Source: Symsagittifera roscoffensis (lineage: Eukaryota; Xenacoelomorpha; Acoela; Convolutidae). Taken from it: a stretch of 64,000 bases of DNA. A program made the translations under genes and the position numbers. Positions 11,841 through 23,499 of this stretch are shown here, one piece after another. The notes beneath the pieces are model-generated. The model saw only the letters and a list, made by a program, of their open reading frames with translations. It ran no database searches and had not been told where the DNA came from. The stretch lies in assembly GCF_963678635.1 (NCBI RefSeq), contig NC_087065.1:8457209-8521208 (forward strand), given 5' to 3'. Positions within the stretch are counted from its first letter, which is position 1, and each line of letters starts with the position of its first letter.

Positions 11841-12140
11841 CTATTTTGTTCTGCGGTTCCATTCATTTAATCTATGTCTTATTTCAATGAAACAATGCTT
11901 CAGAGAATGATTAAATAGCGTGCTAAAAGACATAGTGCAATTAGATATTTTAGTCGATATACTAATCTGATTCTCAAGCAGAAAATCACTGTGCGCAGCA
12001 GCCAAGCGCAAGAGGCGTTTCAGAAGCCAATTGATGGCGGGTTCGAAAGATGCAAGCTTTGGCGACGAAGAAGAGACCAATTGAACCTTTAATTCATGTT
12101 TGAAAGACTTCATCAGCGTTTGGTCAGAAAGGCCATCCAT
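11841..12140 (-). CDS. Hypothetical 99-residue ORF
   Basis: The frame runs from ATG (context AGTTATGGATG, G at -3 and +4) to TAG. It contains MDGLSDQTLMKSFKHELKVQ and LASFEPAINWLLKRLLRLAA. Codon use looks more ordinary than in neighbouring chance frames, and the middle is amphipathic-helical. No family is recognised. It could be a short gene, a first exon read through, or the start of a gag-like gene. No donor site clearly ends it. The region upstream (12276-12522) is a minisatellite. Existence as a gene is uncertain. Confidence 0.35.
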   Translation of the reverse strand: MDGLSDQTLMKSFKHELKVQLVSSSSPKLASFEPAINWLLKRLLRLAAAHSDFLLENQISISTKISNCTMSFSTLFNHSLKHCFIEIRHRLNEWNRRTK

Positions 12141-12275
12141 AACTTTTGAAAAAACTTGGGTTAGAAAACAGCTGCTCTACTTTAAGGCTTCTCAGCGGCA
12201 GTACTTCGGATGCCGGTATTTATGAGATAAATCTCGATACCGCAGCCTTGCCCGGGTGGCGGATTGCGATTTATG

Positions 12276-12522
12276 TTTCGACCGTCTTGATCTAGGCTTG
12301 ATATTTTTCGACCGACTCGACTCAAGCTGAACATGCTTCGACTATGTTCAATCGATGAAGAATATTTCTACCAAATTTGACCGAGGAAAAACGTTTCGAC
12401 CAAGTTCGACCGAGGAAAACGCTTCGACCAAGTTCGACCGATGAGTTTTTTCGACCGAAAAAAATTTCGACCGCGAACAAGAAAAACATTCTGATTTGAC
12501 TCTGTTCGACCGAGGAAAAGTG
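12276..12522. repeat. TTCGACC minisatellite
   Basis: The motif TTCGACC(G/A)A recurs about a dozen times, often within a longer unit TTCGACCGAGGAAAACG. Two nearly exact 27-bp units lie around 12385-12445. Edge copies are more diverged (TTCGACCGTC, TTCGACCGAC, TTCGACTATG), as is usual for a decaying array. Confidence 0.75.
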
Positions 12523-12542
12523 TTTTGAAGGAAAGAAAAACT

Positions 12543-12660
12543 ATGTATATTTGTTTGGATGTGAGTATGTTCTTAAGTACTTATTCCGTATATGTATGTA
12601 GATATGTATATATTTATGATATGACTTATGTAGGTGTTCATGTATGTATTCTTTTTGTTT
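12543..12660. repeat. Imperfect TATG/TATA simple repeat
   Basis: The stretch has variants of TATGTATGTAGATATGTATA with interspersed TGTTC. The plus (69 aa) and minus (61 aa) frames over it are low-complexity (Tyr/Val or Ile/Tyr-rich) and are discounted. Confidence 0.5.
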
Positions 12661-13205
12661 CGACTTTGTGTTCGACTATAGGGCCTTCTTGGATTTCTCC
12701 TAAGACCCGTGACCAGAAAGGCAAACTCCATTGAGAATAAACATAGCTTTGTTGGCACTTTTCGCTCTTCAAAAAATTTAAAGATATTTTTGACTCATGA
12801 GTAACTTGAAGGAATTCAAAGGCAGAGGAAACTTCTTGAGAAATATCACCAAATACATACAGTTAAGCTTTGTCTACTGCAGATTTGAAATACCAGCGCA
12901 TCATATGTAGCTAATTTACGATTGGCGCCAACACAAGATTGATTGAACGCATATTCTCTATTTTTCTTTTCTGATTGATTAAGATTGATTGAATGCTTTG
13001 TCCTTATAACTATTTCATGAGAAAACACGCTCTCTTGGTATAAACAAGCAACCAACGCAACAGGATCGAACACTAAACAGACAAAGCTTCGGACCGTAAG
13101 CTAGGGTAGATATTTTTTGGCGCTTTCTTTTTCGCTCGGCTGACGGCTTACCATTAATGTGCCAAGTTTTTCTCTGCTTGACATCCTTTCTGCTACACCC
13201 TTTTT

Positions 13206-13571
13206 TCAGTCTTTTGTCTCCACATCAGCAGTTATTGCTTGTTGTTCTTGTTGAGTGAGCTGCATTGAAATGGACATAAGTTTTGGGCGGATCAGATTAT
13301 TTTTATTGAGGTAAAAATAAGAAGTTCTGATGCGCGGAAGGATCAATATTTCCGTATTGAGGGTATTTTGATATGCAATTTGAGCCTCTGCGATCGTTTT
13401 ACGACATGCTCGAGTGAGACAATAAATACCATTCCTAAACTGAACATTTTTTGTGGTCCAAACTTTGATGACAAAACCTTGTAATAATCTACAAAACTTT
13501 TTTTGGAAGTATTTCTTAGAATTTTGTAAAAAAAATACCAGGCTTTCAGTTTTTATATTCCATTTAAGCAT
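13206..13571 (-). CDS. Hypothetical 121-residue ORF, possible exon
   Basis: The frame starts at a real ATG (13569-13571) and ends TGA at 13206. The C-terminal 70 residues (LTRACRKTIAEAQIAYQN, then MQLTQQEQQAITADVETKD at the end) have a natural mix of residues. The N-terminal 45 are Lys/Phe-rich and look like read-through non-coding DNA. A possible acceptor (ATGTTCAG, 13434-13441) sits where the composition changes, so the true coding part may be a last exon of about 77 residues. No family is recognised. Confidence 0.3.
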   Translation of the reverse strand: MLKWNIKTESLVFFLQNSKKYFQKKFCRLLQGFVIKVWTTKNVQFRNGIYCLTRACRKTIAEAQIAYQNTLNTEILILPRIRTSYFYLNKNNLIRPKLMSISMQLTQQEQQAITADVETKD

Positions 13572-15546
13572 ATGTGGAGATCACTGTACTTGAGGTAGGG
13601 TGAAGAAACTTCCGAATCATCCAATTGGGTATACAAAAATTGCGAAAAGAGTGTTCCGAATTTTATTCTGATGATACACCAGTAGACGAAAATTTTGATA
13701 TACCCTGACATAGAATAGTTTCAAACATATATCTCGAGTTTTGTGGTTTCCTAGAGAGTTTTTCCTCTAAAGTGATGATAACTGAGATGTTAATGCAGTA
13801 ATTGACAGACAAGTAAACAAAGAAAAAAGATTGTGATAAAACACAGAATTAACGGTTGAATCAGATTAATCTGAGATAAAAACTTGAGACGTATTATGTC
13901 GGATTCGAGTGAGATTGCCTATGTCTCTGAAACGCAACTCTGAATGATAAATTGTGAAGCTGAAACTGGTCTTAGTTTCAGCCAGAAAAAATATAATTCA
14001 GCTTAGAAATCAAATGCCTCTTTCTCTGCTCTAACCTCGCAAAAATACCAGTATATAACTAGATCTAGTGAGGACAGGAAATATAAGAGTAAAATTAGGA
14101 TCGGTATTAGAGTTAAATGTTTCCCTAAACAATCCGGCCGGAAATAAGATAACTCGATGAACAGACGATGTAAATTATCCAAAATTACTTTATGAAAAGG
14201 CCAGCCCGGACCTAAACTCATCTGGTGAGACCAACGAGTCACGAGCAGACCTATTTTAATTTAGATTTAATTAATCTAGGTTTAGAGAAAAACTAAAATT
14301 TTGACGAAAAAAATCGATAAAAGATTTCCACGTCTCAATAAGTTTATTCAAGCCGAGACAAAACTATAGGTGGAACCAGATCACAACCAAGACGATGAAC
14401 GAAATACCTGCATCGAAAAGCCAAAAAAAAACAGAAGACGACAATAAAATTTCAAATCTATGTGTTCAGTAAAGTAAGGATTTAACTGTTAAATAAAAGG
14501 CATCAAATAAGAGCAGTACAATTCTGTATATTATACTGTAAACAAAAATGTATTTATAAAACACGAAAACGTTAAAAAAACGTTGCCTACCTTCAAGTTT
14601 AAATTCTGCAGTAGGTTTTTCCTAAACAAATTTTACTAAAAAATTAGCTGCTGTTAGTTTGATAATGTTTCTTTGCTTCTCGAGGATCAACCTTGCTAAG
14701 ATAATCAAAAACCTAAATACTAATCTAATCGAAAACAAAATCTTCTAGATTTTTCTTGGTTGTTCAACCATTTTAAAATTATCTCTCAAATACTCTCTCA
14801 ACAAAGCTTTTCCTTGATTCTCAATTTTAATCCATATATAGTCAATTTCGAACCCAAAATCAGATCATCAAGGCTTCCCCATGGATCTATAATCTTAAAT
14901 TTTTTTCGGCAATTTATTCATGAAACTTAATTATCAATGTTTTCCTTTCAAAATCAAACCCTACCTTTCAAAAACAAAAACCTAACGACCTGAAACGTGG
15001 AATCATTCTACAACCTTTCCAAACAACCCAGGACCAACTGAAATTTTTTCTTAAACACTCACAATTATAATTAAGCTAAACAGTGAAGAACTCCGGTTAT
15101 TCATCCTTCACTCGATAAAAATATCTCATTCGATGCAGGCTTATGAAAACACTTAGAATTAGTCAGCTTTTAAATAGTATCTAATTCATTGCTTCTGTTC
15201 TAATCATATATGAACCTTATGGATTGATTCAATACTCTCCAACTCTTTGTCTCATACCGTAACCCGTTTAAGTGAGGCTAAGATTAAGTGAATGTGTAAA
15301 ACGCCCCATTCGTTTGAGAATTAGTATAGTCTCTACCCAACCCGTCTAGCAACGACAGTACGACTTAAGGATTTGGGATAACCTCACAGAAAGAATAAGA
15401 CCAGTTTAGGATATAGCAATTAACAACTGGCTCTTTTGCATCACTCATCCTAACACTTATGTCAAACGATAGTTTAGCAAACAAAGAAGCAATAGTTTTC
15501 ACAATTGCTTAATTCAGTCACAACAGCACACATACAAAATAAAATG
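13572..15546. other. Non-coding, no recognised feature
   Basis: I see no exon, RNA gene or repeat that I can support. From about 14.7 kb onward the plus strand becomes A/C-rich (C clearly above G). That skew continues to about 35.4 kb and probably marks the retroelement block, so the element's 5' LTR and leader may lie in 14.6-15.5 kb. I could not find a matching LTR on the far side. Confidence 0.35.
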
Positions 15547-16269
15547 GTTTTTCTAAGAAACGAAACGCAATTCCAGAATCCATTAAAATAACCATACAAG
15601 ATCTCAAAAACCTACAAAATCAAACAAGCGATCAAAACAAAAAAGCAAACGAACAACGACTTTTTTTTCGATTCAGAAGCAACAACAGCGTCATCAATTA
15701 AAGTAAGCGCAGAATAAAAAACAATTATAACAGAAAACCAGTACAAACATACACTTGAACTATCACTTGATTTCAATAACATACCACCAGACAAAATAAG
15801 AACAGATAAAATAGAGTTAATTTCTCAAAAAATTATTGTAGATTATATCAAAAGAAATATACAACAAAAAAAATCACAACAAGCAGATTCTATATTCACA
15901 AAAGGTGTTCTTTCAATCATCTATATTTATCTTTCTATATGAGAGACAGATGAAACATTTTTGTATTTCCACCACAATCTTAAGATTCCGCTGTAAGAAC
16001 ATAAACAAATCTTTTCTCAAAAGATTTACACGCAACTCGTGAAAAATTCACTGATACAAAATTTTACAACTAAGAAAAATTGATCTACAAAGAATTCTAG
16101 CATGGTTAAATTAAGATTTTTTCAACACCATCTAGATCTTATCGAACAATCTAGTAATTAAGTTTTTACACACTGTGACCAAAACACAATTTTGGCAGAT
16201 AAAACAGATTATGCATGGGATACTAAATGATATCATGAAATGTTTCGCGGCTCAACAAATGATATTTCA
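15547..16269 (+). pseudogene. gag N-terminal remnant (single-copy part)
   Basis: One frame at about 15577-15715 reads PESIKITIQDLKNLQNQTSD and continues with a Gln/Lys-rich helix. After a stop and short gap the same style continues at 15735-15905 with HTLELSLDFNNIPPDKIRTD and IIVDYIKRNIQQKKSQQADS. Position just upstream of the capsid fragments, and the charged helical character, suggest the matrix-like start of Gag. The call rests mainly on context. Confidence 0.45.
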
Positions 16270-16782
16270 AGCTCAGCAGTTGAAACTATATCAGTAAACA
16301 AAAATTAAATAACAGCAAAGTGCCTCACCTATTCATCTCACCCAGCAATGACAACACCACATAATATGAATACTACCCCGTTTCTACAATTCAAATTACA
16401 ACCAACAGCTGAATCAACATTTTTTCCAAATAGTCAAAAATGGATTATCAAACATCTAGACCAAAAACTAAAAAATGAATATTTTGCGGACTAAAAATAA
16501 ACGTGGAAGCCATTTCGCGAATTGTAACTATTTTTTCCAAAGAATATTTTAAGTAAGCCAATTGCACAGCCATTTCAGACAAAACGATCACAATCTCTTG
16601 ATGATATCTATAATCGGTCAACCACTTTAAAATTCAAAATCAAACCAGTCAGCATCTGTAATTAACGGAACACACAAAAAACTCACGCTGAAAGCTATCT
16701 TTTTTTCAATAAAATCAGCACAACCTAACATACGGATATTTCAAAATAAGAAATCCAGCTCAGTGCTCAGAACAAAACACTA

Positions 16783-17261
16783 ATGGTTTTCACAGGAACA
16801 GATCCAAAACACGCAGTGAAAGATTATTTAATCGCTATTACAGCAAATTTAGTTTTAAATCATATATCAGAACCAACTAACACACCTCTTCATCAAAATA
16901 GGATTCACAAACGTACCGTTTTGATACAAATCACACTCGATGGATCAGCTGAAAAACCGTGACATTTTTAGTTTTACCAAAAGAAAACTAATCAGAAGGT
17001 AAATTTTTCACACAAGATTTTTCAAAATGTTTGATTCAGAAAGAAATAAACAATAACAACAAAAAATTTGATACAAATATAGTACACTTTCAAATGAAAC
17101 AATCACTCGATGTAAGAATACAAACACTAGTACAAAAAGCAGATTCCATAAATGCACGTTATTATAAAAACAAGAAACTGGACAAAATTTTAACGATGCT
17201 TATAAGAACACAATTAAGAAAAAGCAATAAAGAAAGTATCACAAATCTAATCAATCTGTAA
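16783..17261 (+). pseudogene. gag capsid fragment, unit 1
   Basis: The frame opens MVFTGTDPKHAVKDYLIAIT. After a TGA at 16961 it continues as SQDFSKCLIQ-like and MKQSLDVRIQTLVQKADSIN. The spacing and words (TGTDP-x3-V-x-D-Y, QSLDVRIQTLV-x-KA) fit a Gypsy capsid. The TGA falls where a Trp would be expected after A-E-K-P and is present in unit 2 as well (24151). More frameshifts follow after 17261. Confidence 0.55.
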
Positions 17262-17456
17262 AGCAAAAAAAGTTATCACAAACTATTAGACAATTAAGAA
17301 CCAGCAGAAATAACAATGAAATCGAAAAAGCAGAAATTATAAAACTAAATTATGTTTCAAACAATCAAACATGAATAAAATATAAGACTGAGACGGTGAA
17401 TTAGCAGGAAAAGATAACACAAAAACATAATTTATACAAAAATATAGCTCCAAAAA

Positions 17457-18000
17457 AATTATGTAATTTTTGTAGAAGATACTGACACAGCAGTTCTGAA
17501 TGCAAAAACAAACAAAAAATGACAAGTCAAGACAACCACCAAAAGACAAACAAACAAATTTTTTAAATCAAAAACAACCAGAAAGTTATTCAAATAGAAA
17601 AATTCAAATTGTTTATAGTTCAGAAAAATCACCTCCGTTTATAACTGATAACAGTAGATCAAAATCTCGATATAATAATAAATTTCGAAAGAATAACCCC
17701 AGAATGAATAATGTTTTTTAATACGCAAAGTAGATATACCCGTTCTAATAGCCGCAACACTGAAAACAGGAAAAATTACTCCAGATCAAATTCAAACAGG
17801 AAAATTACTCTATCTATAACAGGAAACGTTCATAATCAAAAAAATCGCAGTAGAAAATGTTCTAATGACCGCTCGGGACAATTTTCTAACAACAGCAAGA
17901 AAAAATATTCAATTAATTGTTCAAAAAATTATCCGAATAATATTAAAATAATAGGAATTATAACGAAAATTCGATATAATGAATTTAAAAAATTAAACTA
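17457..18000 (+). pseudogene. gag nucleocapsid, CCHC zinc knuckle with internal stop, unit 1
   Basis: Positions 17460-17510 encode CNFCRRY, a TGA, then HSSSEC. Reading the stop as one residue gives exactly C-x2-C-x4-H-x4-C, a retroviral-type zinc knuckle. A basic, Asn/Ser/Arg-rich tail follows (SRSKSRYNNKFRKNN, RYTRSNSRNTENRKNYSRSN), as expected for an RNA-binding nucleocapsid C-terminus. The same stop occurs in unit 2. Confidence 0.6.
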
Positions 18001-18474
18001 ACAAAATAGATCATGAGGAAGTTTTTTCTAATCATCACATAAAAACAGTTCACAAAATTAACATAAACAATACCAAAAACCATAGAAGTAGCACACAAAA
18101 AGAACAACAACGAATCAACCAAGTACAACCTATAAGTGAAGCAACAATTACTCACCAGGAATTGGAAACAACGAAACCTCAGAATTTCATTTAAACCATA
18201 TATATTGCGCAAAAAGTGAAAACCGAAAACAGAGTAACAACCAATTTGTTAAGAATTCAACATGAAAAAGAAACTACCGTTCACTCCGACCACTATTAAA
18301 ATGAATAGACCGAAAACAATTCTAATGAATCAAAAACATTTCACAGATTGGATATAAATCATATTCCACGTAGTATTAAAAACCGTGAAAACACAAATCA
18401 AGTAGGTCAAAATACAATTTTGAAAATGTCTTACTAAAAAAAAGAGAAAGACATAGAAATACCAGTTCTTTCAG

Positions 18475-18640
18475 AAAGCCCAAAACATCGAATTTTTCAA
18501 CATCCAGACCATGAAATAGATTTTTTAACCAACTCAGGCGCAAAATCAACTATCATGAACAGCAATATAAAGTATGAAACTCATTCAATACATCCAAAAC
18601 TTATACAGCAAACTAAATCAAGTAAGTGAGCCACAGCACA
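18475..18640 (+). pseudogene. Aspartic protease active-site remnant, unit 1
   Basis: The frame reads HRIFQHPDHEIDFLTNSGAK followed by STIMN. FLTNSGAKS aligns with the F-L-x-D-S/T-G-A motif of retropepsins, with catalytic Asp replaced by Asn. The beta-strand before it and S-T-I after it fit the family. Only about 50 residues are recognisable. The N is shared with unit 2. Confidence 0.55.
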
Positions 18641-19422
18641 TGGTGAAAGTTAACGAAATTATGAATAAGTTCATTTATGTCTCCAACCAACCAAAACTTT
18701 GGAATACACTAAATTAAAATTTTTTTAAGAGAATTAATTCGCTTCAGAGATATTAAAGAAACATAATGAGCATAGCATTTGTTAGTAATTACTTATCAAT
18801 AATTAAATTATTGAATAGTAAATTACAAATCAAAGATAATTATACCCGAAAAAAAATGAAATTTCATTCACAATGTTTTAACGGTTAAGCAAACAACCTC
18901 CATGTTTTTCAAATTTTATCAGTTGAATAATTACAAAAGAAAAAAAGTAAAGTCAGTGACTGGTTATGCAAATAACTTCCCCATTGCTCAATTTATTCAG
19001 CACAACAATAAGCAGCCACGCAAAAAAATATAATTAACTGACATTGAATTCGGACCAATTCAAAAGTTTTTTCGAGTATCAACATCATCAATCAAATATG
19101 CAAAAAACACAAAAACAGGTAAAGTTGGACTTCATTTATACATCAACTTGCCACAACTAAGAACACTTAACCAGGACTATTAGAGTATTGCGAAACAAAC
19201 GCAAAAATACATTAAAAGCAGATCATTAAAAGCATATAGAGTAAATTACCTTCGAAAAATACTACACTCAACCTACAATGCTTATTTGGTTAAAAAAGAA
19301 CTATCTATAAACAATACTAAGAAAGAACGAAATTGAAACACCATTTTTTTCACAAAAAATTTAATTTTTAAACCTACCTTTCACCACCAAATTTCACAGC
19401 ACAACATAAGACTTTTTTAACG

Positions 19423-19815
19423 ATGATTACTTCCCACCACTCTCAAGTAAATCAAAAAAGTTTGAAAAAATTACTTAGCTTTTTTTTAAAAACCAAAAGT
19501 ATACGCTACATCAAAAACTCACTCTATGTTACATCTTCCACAAAAGCAAACGAATTAATGAAACAACAGGGTGCAAGTAAGTTACATATACACCTACAAA
19601 AAAACGTAAATAGACTATTAGACATACTTGAAAATTCAGAAATCATCTCACCAGCAAATCTAGTAAAACAACCGCAAGAAAATACTTTCATAAATCCAAT
19701 TATCATCATAGCGAAAGGAGAATCTTTAGAAAAGTACTTAACGCTGGATACTTAAGCACCCTAATAGATGAAACAAAAAGCAATTGGCCAATAGAACCAA
19801 TACAACTAAAACTCA
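19423..19815 (+). pseudogene. Reverse transcriptase N-terminal fragment, unit 1
   Basis: The frame of 19423-19755 ends LVKQPQENTFINPIIIIAKG and then ESLEKYLTLDT. After a frameshift the next frame gives LSTLIDETKSNWPIEPIQLK. This is the Gypsy RT fingers region preceding motif A (I-x-P-x-x-W...V-P-K-K equivalent). The motifs A, B and C that follow in unit 2 are removed here by the ~750-bp deletion at about 19813. Confidence 0.65.
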
Positions 19816-20120
19816 CTAGAACTGCGACTCTCTACAATTGTGAGGAAATGTAAAGTTATAAAATACACACTCACAGAACACGAAGTTTTAACCTTTGGAT
19901 CAAAACACCCAACCGTTTTGTTTACAGATCACAATTCTATAGATAAAAATTTCGCACAAAGATCAAACAAAATCATCGAGCATACAGATTTTAATTGATA
20001 TTTTTGAAATTTCCCCTTCTCCGTATAGTCTGTACAGCAGAAAAAACTTTGCTTTACCAGAAGCCCTAAGAAGAAACAAACAAACCATCATTATTATTAA
20101 AAAGGAAGACGACGTTTAAA
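19816..20120 (+). pseudogene. RNase H fragment, unit 1
   Basis: Directly after the deletion joint the frame reads LRLSTIVRKCKVIKYTLTEH, then EVLTFGSKHPTVLFTDHNSI. This fits the RNase H core ending in the T-D-H-N/K motif that includes a catalytic Asp. Another frame near 20035-20090 reads SRKNFALPEALRRN, matching the A-L-P-D-x-L-S-R-N end of the domain. Confidence 0.65.
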
Positions 20121-20155
20121 ATTCAACAAAAAAAAACAATTTTTTCTAGCAAAAA

Positions 20156-20800
20156 ATGAATTATGACCATGACACCACAGAAAAATTAAAGAAAAACAAA
20201 TTTTTCAAGGACAAAGTTTTAGTTTTCAATCACAGAATAACATTTGACACATTCGGACCATTATCACCCTTTTCCGATCAAGATTTATTTTTAATAGTAA
20301 AAGTAGACTCGTTTGCACATTTTGTAGTCCTAATCCAGTACCACATTAGCATGCTTATTATGCATATAAAACATTTTAAGATCACAGATTACCAAAATTA
20401 GAACTACCAGAAATCCTTGTCACAGACAATGGCACAGAATTCATAATTAACGAAATCAATACCTTATGCAATTTAATCAACAATAATCACAAACCACGAA
20501 ATTCACATCCTCCATGGACTAATGGACTAATCGAAATCTTGAAGCGCCAGAGTACTTATCATTACCAGAGTACTTACGATATATAATTATTGTAAATGAT
20601 AAGAATTACACTAAATGGTCAACATGCGTAAAATTTTTTCCACTGGCATATAATGCTCGAACAACCACAACCTTTAGCTTGTCACCCATCTCAAAAGTAC
20701 ACAGGGATATTAAGAAACCACCAAAAGGTGCAGTATGTTATAACCTACCGCCTCAAATTAACAATGAAGATCAATTTCATCACCAGCAATCTTCAAGCTA
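20156..20800 (+). pseudogene. Integrase core fragment, unit 1
   Basis: The 81-residue frame contains FNHRITFDTFGPLSPFSDQD and FLIVKVDSFAHFVV, the first catalytic Asp strand (F-D-T-x-G-P). After a frameshift the next piece reads ILVTDNGTEFIINEINTLC, then SHPPWTNGLIEILK, carrying the second Asp and the Glu of D,D-35-E. Downstream is YNARTTTTFSLSPIS. This is a Gypsy-type rve domain, broken by frameshifts. A tandem AGAGTACTTA..CCAGAGTACTTA near 20550-20575 adds a local duplication. Confidence 0.75.
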
Positions 20801-21109
20801 GCTTCCCGTGATCACACGGAATAGATTTTAAACATAGATAAAAACATAACGAATCATACAAAATTTAGCAAAACAACTACTACAAAGACAAAATATCTGT
20901 CTCAAATCAAATCACGTTCTACACCAGCTTGAGATTCAAAAACTGAAACTTTTATTCAGATCCAAATTGCATAAAACACATAGGTTTAAGAAAAAAACTA
21001 CTACAAGTTCTATCCTACCAAATTTTTGATGATGCAACAGACTTCACACATTTACTAAGAAATTAATATAAAAGGAAATTACGCAACACATAAACAACTT
21101 CTTACCATA

Positions 21110-21245
21110 TCACCTATAAGAAAAAGCTCTTCGAGACTTAACACAATTATACTGATTCACTGGTTCCCATAATGTTGATAAACGACCCTATTTAGACAAT
21201 AAAAGACCATTAGACAACTCAAATATACTAGAACAAACAACAAAG
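21110..21245 (+). pseudogene. pol C-terminal tail, unit 1
   Basis: The frame reads ALRDLTQLY, a stop, FTGSHNVDKRPYLDNKRPLD and NSNILEQT. It lies downstream of the integrase and is conserved in unit 2 (29050-29170). It probably encodes the end of the polyprotein; no domain name can be given. Confidence 0.4.
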
Positions 21246-22499
21246 AAAATTACAACAAAAACAAAAGAAAAAACAACCAAAAAAACCGATTACAGAAAAA
21301 ACAAATCGTAAATTGCATTTAAAAAAAAAACATTTTTTGCCGAAACAAAAAAAAAACAGAAAGAAGCCAACCATCTCAATTATGAAACGATCTAAGGATA
21401 GACTACAGAGGTTTTATTCGACAATCAGAAATCTTTTTTAAAAGTTTCACGACCCCCCTACAGAAAATGAAAATTTTGCATGAACATATTACACTGACTC
21501 GATACTTCCGTTCTATTAAAATCTCTTGAACACTACAAAGATTTAAAACACTTGTCTAATTTCAATTTATTTCACCCAAAATCAATTGAGAGTATAACTA
21601 AACCTCAGAGAACCTCAGGTCAAAGCAAGCAACACCTGCATATTTGACTACTGAATCAATTACCATAAAAAAAATTGCAATACCTTCCGAAAAAAAAATC
21701 AACAAATTGAACAAATAATTGCACCGAAAATCTCAGAAAAAGTGGTGAATTTAGCTTAAAGTATTTTATTTAGAAATTTATTTAGCTTAACGATAACCTA
21801 CCCTAAAAATCAATGTTTACCCAATAAACAAAAAAATTCCCGATACGCTTCACAATTTTTCAAATCTTAGTAGCATCCTGAATTCTAATCAATTTACAAC
21901 TGCCTTAAAAGAGCCCTAATTTACTTTGCATTAGCTATAGTATTGACAAGGAATTTTTTCGAAGAAGACTACCAAGGTCCTGAAATAGACAAACATAAGG
22001 CGAACTAATATCAAAGTTGCTGATCAAACCACAACAAAAATTCCACAATAACCAACCCATTCCAAAGTCTTTGCCAAAAACTCCATACAACCGATAGCTT
22101 AAGCTTACAATTGACCCACTCTCAAGAATCTACTCGATTATTTTATGTCAAATACCTCTATACCTTTGAAACCCGACAAGCACTTTTGTCAGAACAATCA
22201 ATTCCATACATCATAACGCATCTTTTAGCCAGCCATATTATGAACCAACATGTAACATTGACCCATCATTGTCAAAAGAACTGAACAGAACAAGACACTT
22301 TAGCCAGAACCAATGCCAAAATATTATATTTGAAAGTCAGATCGCTCATCAACGATGACATAGATATCTAACAACACCAAGAGTTCAATTTAACATAATT
22401 TCCCCACCTAAACCTTCAATTTCAACAATTCTACGAAACGAACCAATACCAAAGAAGGTAACCTCACTCGTAGTATTATAAGATCAGCACCATAAACAC

Positions 22500-22985
22500 C
22501 AAATATACCATAGTAGTATCTTTTTCCTCTTAGCACACTTAGATAACGACAACTCATCACCATGTACAGGACCAAAAGACCTCTTCTTAACGCACTATGA
22601 TTGCGAAGACAATAAAAATAAAACATTAGACAAATATGCTACAAACCAAGTAACATAATGCAAATCAGAACCTCAAGCAATCGGAACAACTAATATAATT
22701 GCTAGACTGTACTCCAAATCCCGCGCTGCAACACTTTTCTAGAATTTAGGCTGGAAACAGGAACTGTTTGTGAAAAGAAAGTACACTGTTCACAAGTTTC
22801 CAGCCGACACAAAAATAAACAAAATCACGGATCAGATCACCAAAGTCATATCAAACGTTTGTTACATCTCAACTCTGACGATTCCAAAACAAACTAAAAG
22901 ACTTATTTTAAAATAAAGAAAAAGTTTAACAATTAAAGATTTTTACATTTTCAAGGTTCGACACAAACACCAGCTTGAACAAAGT
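22500..22985 (+). pseudogene. env-like ectodomain start, unit 1 (cut by the duplication joint)
   Basis: After a hydrophobic run (SSIFFLLAHLDND) the frame gives SCTGPKDLFLTHYDCED or its close variant, DKYATNQVT, then ATTNIIARLYSKSRAATLF-like and LGWKQELFVKRKYTVHKFPA. This is a cysteine-containing, glycoprotein-like ectodomain following a signal/anchor helix, in the position of env. It stops being env at 22994, where the next unit begins in late gag. Confidence 0.5.
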
Positions 22986-23499
22986 CAATGTCAAAGCTCA
23001 GCAGTTGAAACTATATCAGTAAACAAAAACTAACTAACAACAAAGTGCCTCACCTTTTCATCTCACCCAGCAATGACAACACCACATAATATGAATACTA
23101 CCCCGTTTCTACAATCAAAATTATAACCAACAGCTAAATCAACATTTTTTCCAAATAGTCAAAAATGGATTATCAAGCATACAGACCAAAAATTAAAAAA
23201 TGAATATTTTGCGGACTAAAAAATAAAAGTGGAAGCCATTTCGCGAATTGTAACTATTTTTTTCCAAAGAATATTTTAAGTAAGCCAATTGCACATCCAT
23301 TTCAGACAAAACGATCACAACCTCTTGATGATATCTATAATCAGCAACCACTTTAAAATTCAAAATCACAACCAGTCAGCATCTGTAATAAATGGAACAC
23401 ACAAAAAACTCACACTGAAAGCTATCTTTTTTCAATAAAATCAGCACAACCTAACTAACGGATATTTCAAAATAAGAAATCCAGCTCAGTGCTCAGAAG

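Larger units (their letters stand above)
16270..22994 (+). repeat. Tandem unit 1 (internally deleted copy)
   Basis: The unit starts AGCTCAGCAGTTGAAACT and ends TTGAACAAAGTCAATGTCAA, the same edges as the next unit. It matches unit 2 almost base for base except for three deletions relative to it: at about 16770 (~460 bp), 19813 (~750 bp) and 22510 (~640 bp). The second removes RT motifs A to C, so unit 1 is the more damaged copy. Confidence 0.85.

Noticed and set aside
13572-15546. 5' LTR of the env-bearing retroelement
   Set aside because: I compared this stretch by eye with 33.2-35.7 kb and found no convincing direct repeat, so no LTR is called.
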